Positions 42,542-50,936 of a DNA stretch of 64,000 bases are shown piece after piece (the first letter of the stretch is position 1; every line of letters starts with the position of its first letter). The DNA lies in the NCBI GenBank assembly GCA_011620585.1, contig WOYV01000050.1, positions 1-64,000 of the forward strand, given 5' to 3'. Both the position numbers and the translations under genes were made by a program. The DNA comes from Draconibacterium sp. (GTDB lineage: Bacteria; Bacteroidota; Bacteroidia; Bacteroidales; Prolixibacteraceae). The notes below the pieces were generated by a model. It made no database searches, was not told the origin of the DNA, and worked only from the letters and a program-made list of their open reading frames with translations.

Positions 42542-42551
42542 ACATGCCAAT

Positions 42552-43241
42552 TTACATCATTTTTTCGAGTTCTTTTTGCAAGATTTCCATTCCTTTTCCG
42601 GCCTTTTCTTTCATATAAACCACATTTTCCTGCAACACCGACGGACGGTTTGGGTCGATCACAAAAACCGGTGTTCCTTTTTTAACGTAATTTACTAATC
42701 CGGCAGCAGGATAAACAGCCAGCGAAGTACCGATAACTACCAAAATGTCCGCTTTTTCTACGATGCCGATTGCATTTGGGATTTCGGGTACGGCTTCGCC
42801 AAACCAAACAATATGCGGCCGTAACTGGCTTCCTTTTTCGCACAAATCCCCCGGATTGAGCGCCCAGTGATCAAGTTCGTACACCAGAAAAGAATCGACG
42901 GTACTGCGGGCTTTCATCAATTCGCCATGAAGATGCAAAACTTTGGAGCTTCCGGCGCGTTCGTGCAGGTTATCCACATTTTGGGTAATCACTTCTACAT
43001 CGAAATTTTTTTCCAGATCGGCAATCGCCAGATGCCCCGCATTTGGTTTGGCTTGCATCAGTTGTTTGCGGCGCTCGTTATAAAAGCGGAGTACCAGTTC
43101 CGGATTGCGTTGCCAGGCTTCGGGAGTAGCTACTTCGTTAATGTCGTAACTTTCCCACAATCCACCCATTTCACGAAAAGTTTTCAGCCCGCTTTCCTGG
43201 CTCATCCCGGCGCCGGAAAGAAACACCAGTTTTTTCTTCAT
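42552..43241 (-). CDS. Sir2-family NAD-dependent deacylase without the zinc cysteines
   Basis: A 229-residue sirtuin beginning MKKKLVFLSGAGMSQESGLK; the ATG at 43241 is preferred to the upstream GTG. It contains FNEVITQNVDNLHE-type block VITQNVDNLHERAGSSKV, the catalytic HLHGEL and GTSLAVYPAAGLV. The four-cysteine zinc site normally found after HLHGEL is absent: only one cysteine (DLCEKGSQLRPHIVWFGE) is left in that segment. This variant is found in other Bacteroidota sirtuins and probably folds without zinc. NAD-dependent removal of acyl groups from lysine is expected. Confidence 0.87.
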   Translation of the reverse strand: MKKKLVFLSGAGMSQESGLKTFREMGGLWESYDINEVATPEAWQRNPELVLRFYNERRKQLMQAKPNAGHLAIADLEKNFDVEVITQNVDNLHERAGSSKVLHLHGELMKARSTVDSFLVYELDHWALNPGDLCEKGSQLRPHIVWFGEAVPEIPNAIGIVEKADILVVIGTSLAVYPAAGLVNYVKKGTPVFVIDPNRPSVLQENVVYMKEKAGKGMEILQKELEKMM

Positions 43242-43324
43242 CTCTAATTGATTTGTACTCACTGCAATTTAGAAGTTTTGTTTTAAAAAAAAGGAATATG
43301 CAAAGTGTTTCATTCTATTTCTGA

Positions 43325-43332
43325 TATTTTTG
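43325..43332 (+). promoter_or_regulatory. -7 element directly before dnaG
   Basis: TATTTTTG matches TAnnTTTG and ends 5 bases before the dnaG ATG at 43338, so the message would be nearly or completely leaderless. Confidence 0.45.
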
Positions 43333-43337
43333 CAGGA

Positions 43338-45278
43338 ATGATCGATCATGCTACCATCGAACGAATTTTAGACACCGCAGAAATTGTGGATGTGGTTTCC
43401 GATTTTGTGACGCTTCGCAAACGCGGGGTAAACATGTTGGGGCTCTGTCCGTTCCATAACGAAAAAACACCATCATTTACGGTTTCTCCGGCCAAAGGAA
43501 TTTTTAAATGCTTTGGTTGCGGGAAAGGTGGCAACTCGGTGAATTTCATCATGGAACACGAAAACCTGACCTATCCCGAGGCTTTGAAATGGCTGGCAAA
43601 AAAATACAGCATCGATGTGGTTGAGGAGGAGGAGTCGGAAGAACAGAAGCAACTAAAAGACGAACGTGAAAGTTTGATGATCGTTTCGGGTTTTGCACAA
43701 AAATATTTCACGCGTTATTTATGGGAGGAAAACGAAGGGCGGACCATTGGCCTTAGTTATTTTCGCGAACGTAGTTTTCGTGACGATATTCTGAAAAAGT
43801 TTGAGGTAGGTTTTGCCCCCGATGGAAAAACACCTTTTACCGACGCGGCCCAAAAACAAGGCTATAAAATTGACTACCTCGAGAAAACAGGCCTCACCAT
43901 AAAACGCGATGACTGGCTGCGCGACCGTTTTGCGGGGCGTGTAATTTTTCCGATTCACAACCTTGCAGGACGGGTGATTGCTTTTGGTGGCCGTATTTTA
44001 AAAGACGACAAAACCGTTGCCAAATATCTGAACTCGCCTGAATCGGAGATTTATCACAAAAGTAAAGTCTTGTACGGCATTTATCAGGCTAAGCGCGAAA
44101 TTTCAAAAGTTGATAAATGCTACCTTGTTGAAGGTTACACCGATGTACTTTCGATGAACCAGGCAGGAATTGAAAACGTGGCGTCGTCGTCGGGAACGGC
44201 GCTTACGGTTGAACAGATCAGGATGGTGCGGAGGTTCACGCCCAATATTACAATAATTTACGACGGCGATGCAGCGGGAATCAAGGCTTCGCTGCGAGGA
44301 ATTGACCTGGTGCTGGAAGAAGGGATGAACGTAAAAGTTTTGTTGCTGCCCAATGGCGAAGATCCCGATTCGTTTGCGAAGAAAATGGGTGCCAGCGCAT
44401 TCCTCGATTTTATTCAGAAAAACGAAACCGACTTTATACGTTTTAAAACCCAACTTCTGCTAAACGAAACCGAAAACGATCCCGTGGCCAAAGCCAAACT
44501 GATAACAGATATTATTCGTTCGGTCGCGGTCATCCCGGAAAGTATCACCCGATCGGTTTATATCAAGGAATGCAGCCGCCTGCTCGATGTTAGCGAAGAG
44601 GTTTTGTACGCCGAAGTTCGAAAGCAAAAGTGGAAACAAAACGAAGATTTTAAAAAGCGGGAGGAAAGAGTGAAGCCGGTGCAGGCAAAACCACAGATTG
44701 TTGAAACCGCAGTTCATAAAACCGATCTTTCGATCGTCGACATCGAGTTTTTGCGTTTTCTTTTAAAACACTGCAACCGGACCATTGTAATGAAAGACAA
44801 AGAAACCCGTGAAGAATATGAAATACTGGTAAAAGATATGATGATCGGGGAGATTGAAGCGGATAATTTAATTTCGGAAAATCCACTGTTCCGAAAAATT
44901 TTCGACGATGTGGCCAACAATCTCGAGAACGAAGAGTTTGATCCGTGGAAACATTTTGTATATCATCCGAGCGGCGATGTAAGCCGGCTGGCAACCGATC
45001 TGCTTTCGGATAAATATATCGAAAGCAAACGCTGGACCAAGGCCGGGGCGTTTACCGAGAAAGAGGAGGATATTTTAGATGTGCTCATTCCTCGAATCAT
45101 TAGCGAATATAAACTCAGCAAAGTAAAACTGATGTTGTCGGAGATTGAAAAAGCAATTGATGAGGCATCGGCCGCCAACGATTTCGACCGTGTAATCCAC
45201 GAACAATCGGTTTACATGAACCTGAAAAGGGTAGAAAAAGAATTGTCGAAAGTTTTAGGACAGCGAACGATAAATTGA
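43338..45278 (+). CDS. dnaG: DNA primase
   Basis: A 646-residue primase that makes RNA primers at the replication fork. MIDHATIERILDTAEIVDVV is the standard start, 11 codons into the track ORF. The CHC2 zinc ribbon CPFHNEKTPSFTVSP..KCFGCGKGGN, the RNA-polymerase core and the TOPRIM motifs YLVEGYTDVLSMNQAG and IIYDGDAAGIKAS are all present. The C-terminal helicase-binding domain follows from about residue 450. No sigma factor or rpsU is adjacent; the next gene is a PNPOx-like protein 7 bases on. Confidence 0.95.
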   Translation: MIDHATIERILDTAEIVDVVSDFVTLRKRGVNMLGLCPFHNEKTPSFTVSPAKGIFKCFGCGKGGNSVNFIMEHENLTYPEALKWLAKKYSIDVVEEEESEEQKQLKDERESLMIVSGFAQKYFTRYLWEENEGRTIGLSYFRERSFRDDILKKFEVGFAPDGKTPFTDAAQKQGYKIDYLEKTGLTIKRDDWLRDRFAGRVIFPIHNLAGRVIAFGGRILKDDKTVAKYLNSPESEIYHKSKVLYGIYQAKREISKVDKCYLVEGYTDVLSMNQAGIENVASSSGTALTVEQIRMVRRFTPNITIIYDGDAAGIKASLRGIDLVLEEGMNVKVLLLPNGEDPDSFAKKMGASAFLDFIQKNETDFIRFKTQLLLNETENDPVAKAKLITDIIRSVAVIPESITRSVYIKECSRLLDVSEEVLYAEVRKQKWKQNEDFKKREERVKPVQAKPQIVETAVHKTDLSIVDIEFLRFLLKHCNRTIVMKDKETREEYEILVKDMMIGEIEADNLISENPLFRKIFDDVANNLENEEFDPWKHFVYHPSGDVSRLATDLLSDKYIESKRWTKAGAFTEKEEDILDVLIPRIISEYKLSKVKLMLSEIEKAIDEASAANDFDRVIHEQSVYMNLKRVEKELSKVLGQRTIN

Positions 45279-45285
45279 ACGGATC

Positions 45286-45768
45286 ATGCGAACATATTTT
45301 TTACAAAACAGGGAAGAAATTAACGAAGTGATCAGGGCTTGTAAAACCTGCTATTTAGCCATGTCGATTAATGATCAGCCCTACGTTTTGCCCATGAATT
45401 TTGCACTCGAAGACGATGTAGTGATCCTGCATTCGGCACAGGAAGGAAAAATGTGGGAAACCATTTTAAAAAACCCGCAGGTGAGTATTAACTGGACTCT
45501 TGGGGAAGATCTGGCATGGCAGGATGTGCAAGTGGGTTGTAGTTACAGGGTAAAATCGAAATCGGTAGTGGTTGAGGGTAAGGTTGAATTAGTAGAGGAC
45601 TTCGATGAGAAATATCGTTGCCTGCAGCTTGTAATGGCTCAATACAGCAATCGCGAATTTAAATTTAACGAGCCTGCGGTTCGAAATGTAGGCGTCATAA
45701 AAGTACATATCGAAAATATAAGCGGGAAATTATTTGGCGCAAAAGCGATTACTCCCTGGAACAGTTAA
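45286..45768 (+). CDS. Pyridoxamine 5'-phosphate oxidase-like flavin protein
   Basis: A 160-residue split-barrel protein: CYLAMSINDQPYVLPMNFAL, VVILHSAQEGKMWE and VSINWTLGED fit the PNPOx-like/Pyridox_2 FMN-binding group. Genuine PNP oxidase is longer, and the phosphate-binding residues are not obvious. The product probably binds a flavin or haem in the cytoplasm. It starts 7 bases after dnaG and precedes the epimerase gene by 12 bases, so it is likely co-transcribed with both. Confidence 0.78.
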   Translation: MRTYFLQNREEINEVIRACKTCYLAMSINDQPYVLPMNFALEDDVVILHSAQEGKMWETILKNPQVSINWTLGEDLAWQDVQVGCSYRVKSKSVVVEGKVELVEDFDEKYRCLQLVMAQYSNREFKFNEPAVRNVGVIKVHIENISGKLFGAKAITPWNS

Positions 45769-45780
45769 ATAATAAAACAT

Positions 45781-46803
45781 ATGATATTTGTAACAGGCGG
45801 TACAGGACTGGTAGGATCGCATTTATTACTTGAGCTTTGTAAAAGCGGCAGACAGGTGAAAGCATTAAAACGCGAAAGCAGCCTGCTGGACCAGGTACTG
45901 ACAATATTCTCGTATTACACTGATAATGCAAAGCAATTGTTCGACTCTATTGAATGGGTGGATGGGGATATTCTGGATTATTTCTCGCTTGAGCAACTTT
46001 TACAGGGTGTTACCGACATTTATCATTGTGCAGCCATTGTTTCGTTTGATAAAAAGGATCGGGACAGGATGATCTCGAACAATGTGGAAGGAACCTCAAA
46101 TTTGGTGAATGCTGCCATCGAAAACAACGTCAAAAAAATATGCCATGTAAGTTCTATTGCTGCTCTGGGCCGTTTGCAGGGAGGTCGGCTGGTTACCGAA
46201 GAAACCAATTGGGTTCCTACAAAGAAGAACTCAGCTTACTCCGAAAGCAAATTCTTTTCGGAAGCTGAAATCTGGAGAGGGATTGAGGAAGGCCTCGACG
46301 CTGTGATCGTAAATCCTTCGATAATCATAGGTCCCGGGAATTGGGAAAGCAGCAGTCCACGCATTTTTAAAACCGTGCATGAGGGGTTAAAATTCTATAC
46401 CCGGGGGGTAACCGGTTACGTGGATGTTAACGACGTTGTAAAAGCTATGGTTTCTCTGATGGATGAAGGTAATTTCGAAAAATGCAAAAACCAACGTTAT
46501 TTGTTGAATGCCGAAAACCTGAGTTACGAAGAAATATTTAATCAGATTGCAGATGCTATGTCAAAACCCGCGCCATCGGTTTATGCATCCTCTTTTATGG
46601 TAAGTGTTGCCTGGCGTCTTTTAGCTATCGGAAGTTTGTTTAGCAGAAAAACACCTGCAATTACAAAGGAAGTTGCCGCCGGCAGCTCGGAAGTGAATCG
46701 TTTTGACGGATCGAAAATTGAAAATGCCTTAAATTTCAGGTACACTCCGATCTCAGAATCGATTATTAAGACAGCCCGATATTTTAAGAATGGTATAGAA
46801 TAA
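45781..46803 (+). CDS. NAD-dependent epimerase/dehydratase family (extended SDR)
   Basis: A 340-residue extended short-chain dehydrogenase with MIFVTGGTGLVGSHLLLEL (NAD motif), YHCAAIVSFDKKDRDRM, a VSSIAALG serine and YSESKFFSE (YxxxK). It resembles dihydroflavonol-4-reductase-like and 3-beta-HSD-like members more than sugar epimerases. The substrate cannot be told. It ends the dnaG transcript at a strong terminator. Confidence 0.83.
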   Translation: MIFVTGGTGLVGSHLLLELCKSGRQVKALKRESSLLDQVLTIFSYYTDNAKQLFDSIEWVDGDILDYFSLEQLLQGVTDIYHCAAIVSFDKKDRDRMISNNVEGTSNLVNAAIENNVKKICHVSSIAALGRLQGGRLVTEETNWVPTKKNSAYSESKFFSEAEIWRGIEEGLDAVIVNPSIIIGPGNWESSSPRIFKTVHEGLKFYTRGVTGYVDVNDVVKAMVSLMDEGNFEKCKNQRYLLNAENLSYEEIFNQIADAMSKPAPSVYASSFMVSVAWRLLAIGSLFSRKTPAITKEVAAGSSEVNRFDGSKIENALNFRYTPISESIIKTARYFKNGIE

Positions 46804-46838
46804 AAAAGAGCAGGTAAATTACCTGCCCTTAATTTTTT
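46803..46838. terminator. Bidirectional terminator
   Basis: GCAGGTAA-A-TTACCTGC, flanked by AAAAAAG on the left and CCCTTAATTTTTT on the right, directly after the SDR stop codon. Confidence 0.75.
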
Positions 46839-47299
46839 ACGTCCTGTTCTTTTATCCTCCGATATGAAATGCCCTTTCAGGCATCCGGTCCGATAACCGG
46901 TTAATTTCAATCAAAATGGTATAGTTCACTAACAATAAGTAGTCTCTATTTTCCCCCTTTTCAAACGAACGCTTTCGCTCACAGGAAAAGGGGCAACTCT
47001 TGTTCAAAAAGCTGCCCATAAAAAAAACAAAAAGATAAAAAATAAGGGTTTGTCCTTCAAAGTAACAAGTCTTTGTGGAGATTTCCAAATTTTTCTTACA
47101 AAAAATTATGTAACATAAGAACTAAGGCGAAGGGTGTAAGCATCTGTTAACTATTGATTTATCGTTTTTTCCACTATGGACAGAACTGTATTTCGCTTGT
47201 TTCGAACGAAGACTGAGTTGAAAAGAGTGATTTCATTTCGTTGAAAATTTTAACAATTGCTTACTTTAATTTTAGCTTTGTTGCTGAAACAATTTATAA
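46804..47299. other. Intergenic region, no credible gene
   Basis: 496 bases containing the terminator at 46803-46838 and, at 47273-47280, a TAGCTTTG -7 element 20 bases before the HAD gene. The 78-codon minus-strand ORF (46852-47088) has no recognisable family, start context or coding character. Otherwise AT-rich with nothing I can identify. Confidence 0.65.
47273..47280 (+). promoter_or_regulatory. -7 element for the HAD phosphatase
   Basis: TAGCTTTG matches TAnnTTTG, 20 bases upstream of the ATG at 47300. No clear -33 partner at the normal distance. Confidence 0.42.
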
Positions 47300-47923
47300 A
47301 TGAAAGCAGATCTGACTGGCATTCGAAACATCATTTTTGATTTAGGGAATGTAATACTGAACCTCGATTTTAATGCCTCGATTCAGGCATTCCAGGCACT
47401 TGGACCTGATAAAGCGATGTTGGACCGTAAACTGGCATATGCCGATCCGGTATTTTACCAGCTCGAGATCGGTGAAATCAGTCCTGAGACATTTCGCAAA
47501 CGTTTGCGGCAAATTCTGAAAAGCCCGGAAGCCAGTGATCAGCAAATTGATGATGCATGGTATGCTATGATTCGGGATATTCCTGCCACGCGGGTAAAGA
47601 CGCTGCTGCAACTGGGTAACAAATACAGGCTGTTTTTATTTAGCAATACCAACGCAATTCATATCGGGCGTTTGTTGCCGGAGTTTAGAAAAGAAAATGG
47701 TATTGATTTTCCGTCCCTGTTCGAAAAGGTTTTTTATTCTCATGAAATACAGGCGCGAAAACCTGATTTGGAAGCTTTTCGAAAAGTGGTCGAACTTGCC
47801 GGTGTTATTCCCAGCGAAACATTTTTTATCGATGATCTCGAAAAAAATATTTTGGCAGCCAAAGAAGCCGGTCTCCGAACACTTTGGTTAAAAGAAGAAA
47901 TGGAACTGTCGGAACTATTTTAG
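47300..47923 (+). CDS. HAD-superfamily hydrolase (IA variant, DLGNV type)
   Basis: A 207-residue phosphatase-like protein with NIIFDLGNVILNLDFNAS as motif I, LFLFSNTNAIHIGRLL as motif II and FFIDDLEKNILAAKEAGL as motifs III/IV. The GNV form, where the second aspartate of DxDxT is replaced, is the group that contains YihX/HAD4-like sugar phosphatases. Substrate unknown. It ends 9 bases inside the convergent cyclophilin gene. Confidence 0.85.
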   Translation: MKADLTGIRNIIFDLGNVILNLDFNASIQAFQALGPDKAMLDRKLAYADPVFYQLEIGEISPETFRKRLRQILKSPEASDQQIDDAWYAMIRDIPATRVKTLLQLGNKYRLFLFSNTNAIHIGRLLPEFRKENGIDFPSLFEKVFYSHEIQARKPDLEAFRKVVELAGVIPSETFFIDDLEKNILAAKEAGLRTLWLKEEMELSELF

Positions 47924-49251
47924 TATTCTGATGTCTTTAACCCGGATATCTTTAACTGGCCTCCACCGTTTGTCGGTCTCCACTTTGGCTATTTTGTCAA
48001 CCACTTCCATTCCCGAAACCACCTGTCCAAAAATAGTGTACGAACCATCGAGATGTGGCGCTCCGCCAACTGATTTGTAAACCTGTCGTTGTTCTTTCGA
48101 AAACGTATAATTGTTCTGAGTTTCCAAATCATCCAGTTCGTTATCAAAATATTTTCTGCCCGAAACAATGTAAAACTGCGAACCGTCGGAGCGGCGGCGT
48201 TCGTTGGCGGTGTCCGGTTTACGTGGCGACCCGATCATTCCACGTTTGTGATACAACCCGTCCACAACGTGAGCGGGGATGGTGTAACCGGGGCCTTTCC
48301 ACCCCACATTGTCGCCCGGCCTGGCGTAGCGTGTGTCGGCGGCTCCACTCTGGATTCCGAAATCGGCGATCACCCGGTGAATCAACAGGCTGTCGTAAAA
48401 ATCCTCCTTCACCAACCGAATAAAATTATCGCGGTATCCAGGGGTTTCGTTAAATAATTTAATGGTAATATTTCCATAGCCGGTTTCGATTACCAAGCCT
48501 TTGATCTTCATATTTTCGGCAGCAACTTTCGAATTTGCCGAAATTTTCAAGGTTTCCAGCAATTCGGGCTCCCCTTTTTTATTTTTAAGCATTTCAGAAA
48601 TGTAAAACGAAGGGGTGGCAAAACTTTGTTCCTCGTAATCCACTACTGCAGAAAATGCCACTCCGATTGCCTTTTTATTCGACACAAAAATCGGTGAGCC
48701 AAACTGCGACGAACGAATTCGGTTGGTAAGGCGATAAAGATTAATGCCTTTAACATTGGCCAGGTTGAGAACTTTGCCGGTAAAAAGCTGGGTGGTTTTG
48801 GATGTTTTTGGGGCAATGTACATGGTTTTGGCCGAACGTGGGATTTCTCCTTCTACCAGCACAATTGGTTCACGTTTTACACTATCGACTTCCAAAATGA
48901 TTAGATCGTTGATTCGGTCGAATGCTACAAAACGAGTGGCGGAATAAGTTTTATTTCCATCCAATGGCTGGATTTTAACTTCGGTTGCCTGGTTGACCAG
49001 TGAATATTTAGTAACCAGCAAATTCGCACCTACAAAAAACCCCTGTCCTTTTTCGAGTATTCTGCCGTTGTCATACGACTCGATCTTAGCTACCGAAGCC
49101 AGCATTTGTTCCCATTCGTCGATCTGATTTTCAGTGTTCACAGGGCTTACCGACTTTGTATTTTTAGCAGCATTTTCTGTTTTTTGTTTTCGCCGTCACA
49201 CGAAAACAAAACCATTCCCAAGAATAATATGCAAACAAAATTTAGTTTCAT
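47915..49251 (-). CDS. Cyclophilin-type PPIase with a degenerate trypsin-like N-terminal domain; signal region frameshifted
   Basis: The track ORF (47915-49141, GTG start) has residues 20-190 resembling an HtrA/trypsin fold (GQGFFVGANLLVTKYSLVNQ, SSQFGSPIFVSNKKAIGVAF). The catalytic His and Ser positions are not conserved. A cyclophilin domain follows (VIETGYGNITIKLFNETPGY, DSLLIHRVIADFGIQSG, GSQFYIVSGRKYF). Upstream, ATG at 49251 encodes a lipoprotein signal, MKLNFVCILFLGMVLFSCDG, in another frame. One extra A in the A6 run (T-run 49180-49185 on the plus strand) would join it to KTENAAKNTKSVSPVNTENQ. The functional gene therefore most likely spans 47915-49251. Confidence 0.78.
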
Positions 49252-50057
49252 TGGATCACTTTCACATGAATAACAACATTGGTGAAGGGACGGTTGTTTT
49301 CATCGGTTTTTAAGGCTGCAATTTTATCGATCACATCAAAACCTGAAATGCATTCGCCAAAAATGGTATATTTTCCATCGAGGTCGGGGTAGCCGCCAAC
49401 AGTGGTATATGCTTCGCGTTGCGCTTCGCTGAATGTCAATACGTCGGGTTCAAGCGTGTAGTCGGTTTCTATTTCGTTTTTAACCTGCTCTGCAAGTACC
49501 CGGAACTCCTTTACTTTCTTCTCATCTTTTAGTTTTTTAAGTTCATTGCGAACTTCTTCTGTCATGTGTTTCTGAACGATCTTATTCCGTATCGGACGGT
49601 TCACGGCCAACTCCATGGTATCAAGGGCCCCCGCGGTAAAAACACTTCCTTTAACGATGTAAAACTGAGAGATATCGGATTGTTTAAAAGGGTTGACTTC
49701 GTCGGGTTGGCGGGGTGCACACAACACCCCTTTCTTATGAAAATAGTGCGGAATAATTTCGTCATCAACGGTTTTGTCGGGATCGCCATAACCAATTCGT
49801 TTTCCGGGCGGCGCATTCCGGCTGCTTTTCGATCCTCCCTGTATTAAAAAGTCCTGAATCACCCGATAAAAAAGTGTTCCGTCGTAATATCCTTCGTTCA
49901 CGAGTTGAATAAAAGCATCGCGGTGTTTTGGCGTGTCGTCGTACAATCTGAACTGCATAGTGCCGAGGTTAGTAGAGACTTCCACAACCCTTGATTGGGC
50001 ATTCACCCTAAAAACCGAAAAGACAGATAAAAGAAATACGATAAAAATTTTGGACAT
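49248..50057 (-). CDS. Peptidyl-prolyl cis-trans isomerase, cyclophilin type, periplasmic
   Basis: A 269-residue secreted cyclophilin with signal peptide MSKIFIVFLLSVFSVFRVNAQ. It shows VEVSTNLGTMQFRLYDDTP, GTLFYRVIQDFLIQGG, ISQFYIVKGSVFTAG and a YPDLDGKYTIFGECISG end. About 90 residues are inserted before the last block, largely charged helix (VRNELKKLKDEKKVKEFRVL), as in the neighbour at 50061. It overlaps the frameshifted lipoprotein start by four bases and lies 3 bases after the next cyclophilin, so the three are one operon. Confidence 0.88.
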   Translation of the reverse strand: MSKIFIVFLLSVFSVFRVNAQSRVVEVSTNLGTMQFRLYDDTPKHRDAFIQLVNEGYYDGTLFYRVIQDFLIQGGSKSSRNAPPGKRIGYGDPDKTVDDEIIPHYFHKKGVLCAPRQPDEVNPFKQSDISQFYIVKGSVFTAGALDTMELAVNRPIRNKIVQKHMTEEVRNELKKLKDEKKVKEFRVLAEQVKNEIETDYTLEPDVLTFSEAQREAYTTVGGYPDLDGKYTIFGECISGFDVIDKIAALKTDENNRPFTNVVIHVKVIQ

Positions 50058-50060
50058 AAG

Positions 50061-50879
50061 CTATTTAATCACCTCCATTTCCATTTTTATATCATTTAGT
50101 GGGCGGTTGTTTTTATCGGTTTCGGCCGCTGCAATTTTATCGATTACATCGAATCCTTCCACCACTTCGCCAAACACAGTGTATTCGCCATCGAGCGAAG
50201 GATAACCCCCAACCGTTGTATATGCTTCGCGTTGTTCAGGAGTGAAAGCTATCGTCTCGTGAGTTGCCCACAAACTATCGGCCTGGGCACGAATTTCGGC
50301 TACCAGAACATTAAATCCATCCAGGTCGTTATTTTTTTTGCATTCGTTCAGTTCGTTAGCTGCCGCATCAAATTTCGTTTTGTAGAACTCGTTACGGGAC
50401 CGGTTGTTCAACGCCATTTCCATTGTATCGAGCGCACCTGCTGTCATAACTGCTCCCTGTACGATGTAAAACTGCGAACCGCTCGATCGTTTTTCGGGGT
50501 TCGATGGGCCTCCTGTACGAGCTGCTGCCAGCGCTCCCTTTTTATGAAAATATTTTGGTACAAATTCAGCAGGAATAGTGTATCCAACATTCCCCGAACC
50601 CAAACGTGCACCTGGCTGTGCGTTTTTCGAATCGGGATCGCCGCCCTGTATCATGAAGTTCTCCATCACACGATGAAAAAGCAGGCCGTTGTAAAAACCT
50701 TCATTTACCAGTTTGATGAAATTTTTTTGGTGCCCGGGTGTTTCATCGTAAAGTTTTAGTTTAATGTTGCCAAACTCAGTCTTTAACAAAACCAGCGTAT
50801 CTCCTCCTTTTTCGGCACGACCGCACGAAATCCCGATCCCGGTTAAAACGATTAACAATAAAGCAAGAAACTTCTTCAT
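50061..50879 (-). CDS. Peptidyl-prolyl cis-trans isomerase, cyclophilin-type lipoprotein
   Basis: A 272-residue lipoprotein (lipobox GIGISC). The cyclophilin blocks are VLLKTEFGNIKLKLYDETPG, GLLFHRVMENFMIQGGDPD, GSQFYIVQGAVMTAG and YPSLDGEYTVFGEVVEGFDV. It has the same helical insertion as its neighbour (NELNECKKNNDLDGFNVLVA), so the two come from a tandem duplication. First gene of the three-cyclophilin minus-strand operon, probably assisting folding of exported outer-membrane or surface proteins. Confidence 0.9.
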   Translation of the reverse strand: MKKFLALLLIVLTGIGISCGRAEKGGDTLVLLKTEFGNIKLKLYDETPGHQKNFIKLVNEGFYNGLLFHRVMENFMIQGGDPDSKNAQPGARLGSGNVGYTIPAEFVPKYFHKKGALAAARTGGPSNPEKRSSGSQFYIVQGAVMTAGALDTMEMALNNRSRNEFYKTKFDAAANELNECKKNNDLDGFNVLVAEIRAQADSLWATHETIAFTPEQREAYTTVGGYPSLDGEYTVFGEVVEGFDVIDKIAAAETDKNNRPLNDIKMEMEVIK

Positions 50880-50936
50880 CTGAAATTATTTTGTTTAAAT
50901 TCAACCAACATTCAATTTTTCTGTAAAGATAAAAAG

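Noticed and set aside
44103-44453. 116-codon minus-strand ORF
   Set aside because: Antisense to the TOPRIM region of dnaG.
46852-47088. 78-codon minus-strand ORF
   Set aside because: No recognisable family, no promoter or ribosome-binding context, and it begins within AT-rich non-coding DNA after a terminator.
48055-48457. Two overlapping 122-codon plus-strand ORFs
   Set aside because: Both are antisense to the conserved cyclophilin domain of the 47915 gene.
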